From: Desulfurispirillum indicum S5
Lineage (GTDB): Bacteria > Chrysiogenota > Chrysiogenetes > Chrysiogenales > Chrysiogenaceae
Assembly (NCBI RefSeq): GCF_000177635.2
Contig: NC_014836.1
Coordinates: 1,097,501 to 1,161,500, forward strand
Reading direction: 5' to 3'
DNA: 64,000 nucleotides
The first letter of the stretch is position 1. Every line of letters starts with the position of its first letter. Below, piece after piece: positions 25,944 to 34,388 of this stretch. The position numbers were made by a program, and so were the translations under genes. A model generated the notes under the pieces. The model made no database searches. It worked only from the letters and a program-made list of their open reading frames with translations, and was not told the origin of the DNA.

Positions 25944-28900
25944 GACCGAAGACCTGTCGGAAACGACGGGGATTGAGACACTTTTCTCCATATTTTGCCG
26001 AACTTTGCCTTTAAGCGACCGAAGACCTGTCGGAAACGACGGGGATTGAGACGCGTGAGCCTGTTATGCTGGGCTCTGCTTTGTTGACCGAAGACCTGTC
26101 GGAAACGACGGGGATTGAGACACATACTATGGAGTTTGAGAACTTCTTTTATTTCTGACCGAAGACCTGTCGGAAACGACGGGGATTGAGACGGCTACCC
26201 AGTCATAGTCATTAGTTGCCAACATTCTAGGACCGAAGACCTGTCGGAAACGACGGGGATTGAGACTTGGCCATAACCGTCACTTCTGAGAACATTTTCA
26301 GCCGTCGACCGAAGACCTGTCGGAAACGACGGGGATTGAGACTAAAATTTTTTGTGTATATCCCTGCACTGTTTTTTGACCGAAGACCTGTCGGAAACGA
26401 CGGGGATTGAGACGAATTTAAGGAAGTGACATATACGTCATCTTCCGGGACCGAAGACCTGTCGGAAACGACGGGGATTGAGACGACATAAACCACCTCT
26501 CAAAAATTATTTACCTGGGACCGAAGACCTGTCGGAAACGACGGGGATTGAGACCGCGACGGTTGTCGCGTTGCTGTGCTGGAGGGGCACGACCGAAGAC
26601 CTGTCGGAAACGACGGGGATTGAGACGAGAATGTCACTTTCTAGTGAATTTAAGGAAGTGACCGAAGACCTGTCGGAAACGACGGGGATTGAGACGACTT
26701 CGCAATTCCTCCTTTTGGCGAAAGGACTTGTGACCGAAGACCTGTCGGAAACGACGGGGATTGAGACACGACGGCAGTGCCGTCAGTAAGTATAACTTCT
26801 ATACGACCGAAGACCTGTCGGAAACGACGGGGATTGAGACTCACAAACTCCACCGTTGTTAATAGCGTTTACTAACTCGACCGAAGACCTGTCGGAAACG
26901 ACGGGGATTGAGACATCCTGCACTATTACCCAGCGACGACCTTGGATACGTGACCGAAGACCTGTCGGAAACGACGGGGATTGAGACTCTGCTCACAAGT
27001 TGAGCAGGCGTTCCTGCAGTACTGTGTGACCGAAGACCTGTCGGAAACGACGGGGATTGAGACTCTTACAGTCAAACTCCTTGAACATATGCTTTAACGA
27101 CCGAAGACCTGTCGGAAACGACGGGGATTGAGACCCCTTCCCTTTCAAGAAGAATGGGGCCTTCCGACGACCGAAGACCTGTCGGAAACGACGGGGATTG
27201 AGACGCAAATTGGCGTCTTGCAAATAGGCATCTTGTAAATTGACCGAAGACCTGTCGGAAACGACGGGGATTGAGACAGAGATCAAAACCTCCGGATGTT
27301 GTTTCGGAAAGTTCTCGCGACCGAAGACCTGTCGGAAACGACGGGGATTGAGACGGCTTCGCAGTTCCTCCTGGCTCCTGAAGAACTTGTGACCGAAGAC
27401 CTGTCGGAAACGACGGGGATTGAGACCAGTTTAGGGAGCTTTATAACCGGGCTGTGCGCGACCGAAGACCTGTCGGAAACGACGGGGATTGAGACTCATA
27501 GTCCTCACCCGGCTGAGGTTCGCCACCGAGACCGAAGACCTGTCGGAAACGACGGGGATTGAGACATTCCCTGCGGCAGCCCGAAAAACCAGAACCTCCT
27601 CAGACCGAAGACCTGTCGGAAACGACGGGGATTGAGACGTTCAACATAAGATTCTTGATAAGACGTTGTTTGGACCGAAGACCTGTCGGAAACGACGGGG
27701 ATTGAGACGCTTCCTCAGCTCTGCTATGATTGATTCTCGCTGACCGAAGACCTGTCGGAAACGACGGGGATTGAGACGGTTGACGGATTTACCATCAACC
27801 ATGACACATATAGGACCGAAGACCTGTCGGAAACGACGGGGATTGAGACGCCCTCGTCAGAATCGGAATTCGGCTAGTCGCCTTCGACCGAAGACCTGTC
27901 GGAAACGACGGGGATTGAGACAGCGGTGTAACCCAACTCAATGAAATGATTACGGATGACCGAAGACCTGTCGGAAACGACGGGGATTGAGACGCTGCGC
28001 GCCTGTTCCAGTCATGCATCACTCCCGACCGAAGACCTGTCGGAAACGACGGGGATTGAGACTTTGTTAACGACGCCATGGTCGCCAATAACTTCTAGAC
28101 CGAAGACCTGTCGGAAACGACGGGGATTGAGACATGAACAGGGTAACTGTATAGGCCACTAACCACGGTGACCGAAGACCTGTCGGAAACGACGGGGATT
28201 GAGACGTCAAGTATAAATCGTTTCATGCTACACCCCTTTAGACCGAAGACCTGTCGGAAACGACGGGGATTGAGACCAACTTCAGCGCAACTGCGCTGAT
28301 ATCGGCCTGGTTGACCGAAGACCTGTCGGAAACGACGGGGATTGAGACAAGCCACTAGCCACGGTGCCATATCACACGCTCCCATTGCGACCGAAGACCT
28401 GTCGGAAACGACGGGGATTGAGACGTAGGCCAGTAGGCCATTTTTAAAGGGCTGTCCTCAGACCGAAGACCTGTCGGAAACGACGGGGATTGAGACCTGC
28501 CAGTTTTTTCGTCGACCTCCTTAGTTTTGGTATCGACCGAAGACCTGTCGGAAACGACGGGGATTGAGACATACCGGACGACATAAACATCTGATATATA
28601 GTCTGGGACCGAAGACCTGTCGGAAACGACGGGGATTGAGACAACATAAATCACCTCTTGAATATATTTAACTGGGACCGAAGACCTGTCGGAAACGACG
28701 GGGATTGAGACTGGGGTTGCCATCTCCGAAGGCCAGCTTCAACGCAGACCGAAGACCTGTCGGAAACGACGGGGATTGAGACTCGGAGCCGTGCCCATAT
28801 GCTCCGAGCCAGCGCAGACCGAAGACCTGTCGGAAACGACGGGGATTGAGACGATATGTAGTCTTGAAACTTGTCTCTAAACATCATGCACGACCGAAGA

Positions 28901-29859
28901 CCTGTCGGAAACGACGGGGATTGAGACGTACCAGCAGCGTGTGATGGTGATCGTGTCGCTGCCGACCGAAGACCTGTCGGAAACGACGGGGATTGAGACC
29001 TGCCGTTGTTAAATCCACAGTAAACAGCGTTGAATGTGACCGAAGACCTGTCGGAAACGACGGGGATTGAGACGCCTCAAAGATTGCGTGTGGGGTCAGG
29101 TTGATAAGACCGAAGACCTGTCGGAAACGACGAGGATTGAGACCAAAACGACTTTACCTCTCCACTAATTCCATAAAGACCGAAGACCTGTCGGAAACGA
29201 CGGGGATTGAGACCCTTCCAGTATATCCTGGGGACGAGTGCTGTAGTGACCGAAGACCTGTCGGAAACGACGGGGATTGAGACATCTGCTGTCTCCGTAC
29301 CATCTTTTGGAGAGCCACGACCGAAGACCTGTCGGAAACGACGGGGATTGAGACACGCGACGGTTGCCACGTTACTTTTTTGAATGGGTACGACCGAAGA
29401 CCTGTCGGAAACGACGGGGATTGAGACTCAGGGTCAATAGTCGGCACGTTCATTTCAGTTACGACCGAAGACCTGTCGGAAACGACGGGGATTGAGACAG
29501 ACTTGTTGATGCCCTTAATACCCTTAATCTCTTTCGACCGAAGACCTGTCGGAAACGACGGGGATTGAGACCCCGAAGGCGATCTTCAGGGCAACCGCCT
29601 TGAGGCCGGGACCGAAGACCTGTCGGAAACGACGGGGATTGAGACGCCTTTCCAAGTTCTATTGAAACGTGGCGTTTAGTGACCGAAGACCTGTCGGAAA
29701 CGACGGGGATTGAGACAAAGCCGTTGATGATAGCAGGATAATTCGCCATTGACGACCGAAGACCTGTCGGAAACGACGGGGATTGAGACATGCTCAAGAT
29801 ATTCTTCGCACGAAACATATTCCGACCGAAGACCTGCTGGAAACAGCGGGGATTAAAAG
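25944..29859 (+). CRISPR. Type III-A CRISPR array, 55 repeats and 54 spacers
   Basis: The repeat is 36 bases, starting GACCGAAGACCTGTCGGAAA and ending CGACGGGGATTGAGAC. I counted 55 copies from 25944 to the last at 29824; spacers are 33-41 bases. Each repeat can fold as CCTGTCG-GAAA-CGACGGG, a 7-bp stem (one G-U pair) with a GAAA loop. Cas6 cleavage after the stem would leave the 8-base tag ATTGAGAC. One internal repeat (29108) has a single G-to-A change in the stem. The last repeat (29824-29859) is altered in the stem by matched changes and has lost the tag. Several spacers are relatives of each other (see findings). The short ORFs across the array are not genes. Confidence 0.99.
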
Positions 29860-29940
29860 TTGTTATTCCCGGCTGGCTTGCAAGTAGTGTAGAATGCTTG
29901 ATTTGATGTGGAATTCCTCAGAACTGTGAATGGAGGTGTC

Positions 29941-31248
29941 ATGGGAAAGTGCTGCATGGTGACCATGCTTGGTACAATTAAAGCTCCAGCTGATCTGAGC
30001 GAGCGAGCGAGTTATGCTTTGTCGGGTGAGCTGGCTAGCTGCTTTTCCCTGCATGGTTCTCAATATTCAAATACATTACCGATTATAGTTAGGCTATCGC
30101 AGGATATAGGATTCTCCTTGGTTCCCATTGCGACCAGGGAAGCTCTGCGAGTGCAAAGGGATGTTCTTGAAGCCGAGGGATTAGATTATTCATGCCTTGA
30201 AGAGGCTGTTATTATTGAAGAAGATGACTTCGAAGCCACTTTCGCGACTATTAATACCATTTTAGGGGCTGCGGATGAGGTCATTCTTGATGTCAGCCAT
30301 GGTTTTCGTCACCTGCCGATTTTGGCAACTGTCAGTATGATTATTCATAATATTACGCACAGTGAGAAAATTCGTCATATCCTGTTTGCCAAAGAGATTG
30401 ATCCGCGCAAACGCTATGAAATTATCGATTTACGAAAGTATCTGGATATTGCCAATGTGACTTATGTGCTTCACACTTTTGATCGCAATTACACGGTTGC
30501 CGCGACTGCCGCTGTTCGCGATGGGCGTTTAACTGAGCTTATTCGACTATTACAGGAGTTCTCTCGGCATATCTTAGCAAATTCTCTGAACTATCTGGTG
30601 CGTGGCAACAACTCTCTGCTGAATCAGATTCGGGAAAGGCTCCAGAGTATTTCCGATTCTGATGATACTCCAAATCAAAGCTTTGGCAGGTTGCTGGAAA
30701 GAGTTGATACTCATATCCAGAAGGTTCAGGATTGCTTGCAGCAAGAAAGAGAGTCTCTTAAATTTTACAGCCTGGCACGGTTATTGGCTGAGCGGGGATA
30801 TCTTCTTAACTCCCTGACTTTACTGCATGAGGCCATTGGGAGCTACACGCTGGAATCCATTAGTGATAAGTCTTTGCGCAGCCATAATCACTATGAGGCA
30901 ACGAAGGCTGCCCGTGATGTGTTTCTACACCCCCAGAAGTGGCACTCCACGCTTAATGACAATCGAAAAAGAAGCCTTCACCCTCTGGTTGAGAATGGTT
31001 ATAAAAACCGAAAGCTCCTTGATGAAAAGTCAGTCAGCGATTTTGCACAACTCGTCAAGGATGTTCAGGCTTTCCGTAATGATTTAGCCCATGGCAATGC
31101 GGAAAACACATATGGCGATACCTATAGTCGGATTGCAAAATTTATCAGGCGATTTGAGGAAGTCTGTATCAAACGCAACATTTTGGCTATACCGTCTGGC
31201 CTGAGTGATGCAGAGAAGCTTCAACGAGGGATGGGGACTCGCCGATGA
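29941..31248 (+). CDS. csx1: Csx1-like CARF-HEPN ribonuclease
   Basis: About 435 residues. The N-terminal CARF domain carries DVSHG (about 117-121), the DxTHG-type signature of this family, next to hydrophobic strands EVILDV and LPILATVSMI. The C-terminal half is helical and ends in a HEPN domain with RNDLAH (R379-x4-H384), the catalytic RNase motif. Such proteins bind cyclic oligoadenylate made by Cas10 and then cut RNA without sequence choice. Start at ATG 29941 with GGAGG four bases upstream. First gene after the array; its stop overlaps the next gene (ATGA). Confidence 0.9.
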   Translation: MGKCCMVTMLGTIKAPADLSERASYALSGELASCFSLHGSQYSNTLPIIVRLSQDIGFSLVPIATREALRVQRDVLEAEGLDYSCLEEAVIIEEDDFEATFATINTILGAADEVILDVSHGFRHLPILATVSMIIHNITHSEKIRHILFAKEIDPRKRYEIIDLRKYLDIANVTYVLHTFDRNYTVAATAAVRDGRLTELIRLLQEFSRHILANSLNYLVRGNNSLLNQIRERLQSISDSDDTPNQSFGRLLERVDTHIQKVQDCLQQERESLKFYSLARLLAERGYLLNSLTLLHEAIGSYTLESISDKSLRSHNHYEATKAARDVFLHPQKWHSTLNDNRKRSLHPLVENGYKNRKLLDEKSVSDFAQLVKDVQAFRNDLAHGNAENTYGDTYSRIAKFIRRFEEVCIKRNILAIPSGLSDAEKLQRGMGTRR

Positions 31249-31628
31249 AAACCCTCTACCTCCTCTTCTCCCACCGCCTCACCGCCGAGCAGGAACGCGA
31301 CGCCCGTGCAAGCCTTGGCGTGGTAAGCTTTGTGCCCCTACCACCTGAGCTGCAGCAGCTGTGGAGCAACCTGCCCCCGGAGCTGGAGGATATCCGCCCA
31401 TTGCTGGAACCCGTGAAGCAGTGGCTGACAGCCAACGCCCGTCCCGGCGACATGGCTCTGGTGACAGGTGATTTCGGTGCTACCTGGGATCTGGTGAACT
31501 TCTGCCACTCCACCGGGATTACCCCCCTCTACTCCACCAGCCGCCGGGTTGTGGCGGAGGAGCGGGATGCCGGTGGTGCCGTTGTCAAGAAGAGCCTGTT
31601 TGCCCACGTGCGTTTTCGCCGTTACTGA
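31245..31628 (+). CDS. csx20: Csx20 family protein, probable ring nuclease
   Basis: 127 residues. The start KTLYLLFSHRLTAEQERDAR and the following PLPPELQQLWSNLPPE are characteristic of the Csx20 family found in type III loci. The middle has GDMALVTGDFGATWDLVNFC, a nucleotide-binding-like turn. The family has been proposed to degrade cyclic oligoadenylates, which would switch off Csx1; this role is taken from the literature by memory. Coupled to csx1 by a 4-base overlap, which fits an effector/off-switch pair. Confidence 0.75.
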   Translation: MKTLYLLFSHRLTAEQERDARASLGVVSFVPLPPELQQLWSNLPPELEDIRPLLEPVKQWLTANARPGDMALVTGDFGATWDLVNFCHSTGITPLYSTSRRVVAEERDAGGAVVKKSLFAHVRFRRY

Positions 31629-31710
31629 GTCTTCTCAATTCAGAAATTTTCCCGAATGACTCTTCATCCACTACGGACTCCATAATCAGTGAAAACACAT
31701 GGAGGCAGCA

Positions 31711-31950
31711 ATGGTACGTCTTGATCTTGATGGCTTCCTTCCCTGGCCTCAGGATAGGGAAGGGATGGATGATTTGTTGCAATCAGTACTCGCAGAGGTG
31801 CAGCACAGCCGTGATTTGACACTTACTGGTAGTCCGCCGTCATGGCTGTCGATGCAGTTGGCCCATCATCTTGGGCAGTACCTGTCAAGTCTCTATTATG
31901 AGTGCCCAATTGCTGGGCTGGTGGAGGTTTTTGATCACAACCCTTTTTAA
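31711..31950 (+). CDS. Small Csx3-like protein
   Basis: 79 residues from ATG 31711 (GGAGG six bases upstream; an in-frame ATG at 31699 precedes that site). The layout, LDLDGFLPW, then TGSPPSWLSMQLAHHL and GLVEVFDHNPF, parallels Csx3 proteins, which have a GRGPIWL...LAH...VAVYDPRLG pattern around their active histidine. Here the GxxPxWL, LAH and VxVFD landmarks are present but the usual strand after them is missing, so it may be a shortened or diverged form. Csx3 is a ring nuclease, so a second off-switch is possible. The resemblance is by eye and weak. Confidence 0.4.
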   Translation: MVRLDLDGFLPWPQDREGMDDLLQSVLAEVQHSRDLTLTGSPPSWLSMQLAHHLGQYLSSLYYECPIAGLVEVFDHNPF

Positions 31951-31973
31951 TATACCCCGATGAGGATGGCAAA

Positions 31974-32975
31974 ATGGCAACAGTCGTTGTTGACGAGCAG
32001 GGTTCCCATATTCAGTACAAGACCAACCAGCTGATTATTACATCGAAAGATGACAATCTGAGCTGGAGTATTCCTAAGATGAATATTGAGCGGTTGCTGA
32101 TTGTTGGGCGCACCACCTTGGCTCAAAGTGCCATGGACTTCTTGCTTGACGCAAGTATTCCCACACATTTTGCTACTACGTCGGGGTGCTATAAAGGGCA
32201 ACTTTGCGGAATGGAAGGAAAAAATGTTTTTGCCCGTATGAAGCAATACGAGCGCTATGCCAATCCAGCGTATCGCAATGGGCTGGCCAGGGTAATTGTG
32301 CGGCAGAAGGTGAATAACCTGCGTTATTTTCTGGCTAAGCATAATCGCTACCATGAGAATCGTGTTATTGAGGATGCGATTGTCCAGATCAAGGCGACAT
32401 TGCAGGGCTTGGACAAAGCCACCAACACAGACGAAATTCGTGGTATTGAGGGAGCCTGTGCTGCCACATACTTTCAGGCGTTTGGGTCGATTTTTGAAGA
32501 CAGAGAATTTCAATTTCGCAAAAGAAGCCGCCGTCCGCCCCTGGATCCCATCAATGCTATGTTGAGTCTTGGATACACAGTGCTCCTCGCGGAGGTCATT
32601 ACAGCATTACAGAGTACTGGGCTTGATGCCTATGTGGGCTATCTGCACAGTGCTGAATATGGGCGTCCTTCACTTGCCTGCGATTTACAGGAAGAGTTTC
32701 GCTTTGTGGTGGATGAGCTTGTGGTCAAACTGGTGAATTTGAAACAGGTGAAAGCTGAGAGCTTTGAATACCAGGAGGATGGTGCAGTTATACTCACAGA
32801 GCCTGCGCGGGAAGTCTTTTACCGGGCTTTCGAACGTAAGATTCGAGGAGGGACGATATACGACGGCAAACGACATTCTTACCGGCGTATTATTCAGCAG
32901 CAGGCGCAAAAGCTCAGCAAGTCTCTGTTTGAAAGCGAACCCTCTTACCAGCCATTTGTGCGGCCTCAGAACTGA
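31974..32975 (+). CDS. cas1: CRISPR integrase Cas1
   Basis: 333 residues. The metal-binding residues are in place: E159 (GIEGACAATYF), H225 (GYLHSAEYGRPSLACDL), D237 and E240 (DLQEEFR). Cas1 with Cas2 inserts new spacers next to the leader. No reverse transcriptase domain is fused. It is the fourth gene of the post-array group, 23 bases after the small Csx3-like gene. Confidence 0.97.
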   Translation: MATVVVDEQGSHIQYKTNQLIITSKDDNLSWSIPKMNIERLLIVGRTTLAQSAMDFLLDASIPTHFATTSGCYKGQLCGMEGKNVFARMKQYERYANPAYRNGLARVIVRQKVNNLRYFLAKHNRYHENRVIEDAIVQIKATLQGLDKATNTDEIRGIEGACAATYFQAFGSIFEDREFQFRKRSRRPPLDPINAMLSLGYTVLLAEVITALQSTGLDAYVGYLHSAEYGRPSLACDLQEEFRFVVDELVVKLVNLKQVKAESFEYQEDGAVILTEPAREVFYRAFERKIRGGTIYDGKRHSYRRIIQQQAQKLSKSLFESEPSYQPFVRPQN

Positions 32976-32978
32976 ATC

Positions 32979-33254
32979 ATGATTGTTATTATCGCTTACG
33001 ATATACCCAGTACGAAAAGGCGCACACGCCTGCACAAGGCATTAAAAGGCTATGGTGTGAATGCTCAGCGCAGTGTTTTCGAGTGTGACGTGCAGCCCGA
33101 GCAGATGAAAGGGTTACTGACGATGCTGGAGTTTATGATTGACCCCAGTGAAGACGACTTGCGGGTGTATCCGTTATGTAAAGGATGCCAGGAAAAGGTG
33201 ATGGGTATGGGTATTGGAGATTTTAATCGCAGTGAGGAGATTATTGTAATTTGA
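32979..33254 (+). CDS. cas2: CRISPR adaptation protein Cas2
   Basis: 91 residues starting MIVIIAYDIPSTKRRTRL with the conserved D8; RSVFECDV and the C-terminal strand EEIIVI complete the ferredoxin-like fold. It bridges two Cas1 dimers. Three bases after cas1. Confidence 0.97.
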   Translation: MIVIIAYDIPSTKRRTRLHKALKGYGVNAQRSVFECDVQPEQMKGLLTMLEFMIDPSEDDLRVYPLCKGCQEKVMGMGIGDFNRSEEIIVI

Positions 33255-33352
33255 ACTATTTTGTTTGATCGATATTTCAGGAATATTCCCGAAACCTTCC
33301 ATGGTGATGTGCTCTGGTACAGTTTCCTTATACTACTTTTAAGGAGCTGTGT

Positions 33353-33949
33353 ATGGGAAGATGTTTCCTCAGGAAATTTATCAGGGCATTTTTGGTAATC
33401 GGGAGTGTGGCGATGGCTGCCAATGCATCACACCTTAGCGAGGGTACGAAATACGGTGGCCTGAGTTATACCATGATGGACTATGACTTGGATGGTGTGT
33501 CCGAGAGCTATTCGCCCGCTGCCTTGACAGGTCGGTTGGGGATTTTTGTGAAGGAGGGCATTGCAGTTGAAGGGCGGCTGGCTCTTGAGATATCAGATGA
33601 CAGCCATTCCTATGATGCAAGTTGGGGTGAAGCCAAGGTGACTCTTGGATTGAAAAGTCTGATAGGTGCTTATGTCATTGGACATGTCCCCCTTGAAAAT
33701 GTTGGTAGTATCTATGGAGTGCTAGGATTTACGAAACTTGAGACCAGCGTGAGGTATCAGGAATATGATAATTCATGGGGATATTACAGTGAAAGTGCGT
33801 CAGAGTCTGACAGCGGGCTTTCCTATGGTTTTGGTTTTGACTGGAAAGTGAGGAGTGATGTTGCGCTGAATATTGAATATATGCTGTATGTTAATGAGTC
33901 AGATTATTCTATGTCCGCGCTGAATATGGGGATTAAGTTTTACTTTTGA
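33353..33949 (+). CDS. Outer-membrane beta-barrel protein
   Basis: 198 residues with a signal peptide (FLVIGSVAMAANA), then alternating amphipathic strands rich in Tyr, Gly and Ser, and a C-terminal Phe (MGIKFYF), the hallmarks of a small eight-strand OmpA/OmpW-like barrel. AAGGAG is six bases before the ATG. It lies between cas2 and a Cas2-like gene and may simply be a passenger; it is terminated by a 12-bp hairpin. A role in phage adsorption cannot be excluded. Confidence 0.7.
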   Translation: MGRCFLRKFIRAFLVIGSVAMAANASHLSEGTKYGGLSYTMMDYDLDGVSESYSPAALTGRLGIFVKEGIAVEGRLALEISDDSHSYDASWGEAKVTLGLKSLIGAYVIGHVPLENVGSIYGVLGFTKLETSVRYQEYDNSWGYYSESASESDSGLSYGFGFDWKVRSDVALNIEYMLYVNESDYSMSALNMGIKFYF

Positions 33950-33998
33950 TGGTATATTAGTGGAGTTGTTGAGGGGTTTGTGGGTAGTGTCGTTTATA

Positions 33999-34026
33999 GC
34001 ACCGTGAAGAGTCATCTTCACGGTGC
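33999..34026. terminator. 12-bp hairpin between barrel gene and Cas2-like gene
   Basis: A perfect stem GCACCGTGAAGA / TCTTCACGGTGC with loop GTCA. It includes the stop codon of the minus-strand Cas2-like gene and probably ends transcripts from the plus-strand gene (TTGAGTTTTT follows). Confidence 0.75.
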
Positions 34027-34290
34027 TTGAGTTTTTGCCATTCTACTGAGTCCTGTCCCGATGGTAATAACTTGCTGTTCACAATAAGGGCATGGGGTGT
34101 AGATGCGTATTTCATCGAGGTCTGGCTCTATCACAAGCTCCAGTGCAGAACGTAATTGTTTTGCCTGCAGGGTGGTTAAATTGCAGGTAACTATATTGTG
34201 ATCTGTTGGAATATGGAAACTTTGCAGTATTCTGATTAGTCGTTCACGGCGTTTTTTTTCAGGAACAAAGCAGGTAATGATGTAATCCAT
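34018..34290 (-). CDS. Divergent Cas2-like protein without the catalytic aspartate
   Basis: 90 residues. The layout MDYIITCFVPEKKRRERLIRIL and IEPDLDEIRIYTPCPYCEQQV matches Cas2, and the Cas2 at 32979 has the parallel AYDIPSTKRRTRLHKAL and DDLRVYPLCKGCQEKV. At position 8, where Cas2 has Asp, this protein has Phe. The C-terminal strand after IGTG is also replaced. AGGAGG precedes the ATG. It is alone on the minus strand, back to back with the CARF-type gene. It may be a second adaptation factor, a Cas1-Cas2 modulator, or a decaying copy. Confidence 0.75.
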   Translation of the reverse strand: MDYIITCFVPEKKRRERLIRILQSFHIPTDHNIVTCNLTTLQAKQLRSALELVIEPDLDEIRIYTPCPYCEQQVITIGTGLSRMAKTQAP

Positions 34291-34311
34291 GGGTTTCCTC
34301 CTATGATAAGG

Positions 34312-34322
34312 TATACTGTATA
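34312..34322. promoter_or_regulatory. Palindrome TATACTGTATA in divergent promoter region
   Basis: The 98-base gap between the Cas2-like gene and the CARF-type regulator gene holds TATACTGTATA inside an AT-rich stretch (GGTATACTGTATATATAAC). It is a natural operator candidate for the regulator next to it. No experiment or second site supports this. Confidence 0.35.
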
Positions 34323-34388
34323 TATAACGTTGTCATGCCAGCTCAGGGGTCACAGGATTTTTCCTGAGTGTTTTCACAAGGAGCCTCC

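Noticed and set aside
25871-29818. Many short ORFs with SQSPSFPTGLRS, LNPRRFRQVFG or SIPVVSDRSSV repeats
   Set aside because: They are translations of the CRISPR repeat in different frames, not genes.
31974-32975. Cas1 fused to reverse transcriptase (RNA spacer uptake)
   Set aside because: Cas1 has the normal length and no RT motifs are seen anywhere in the island.
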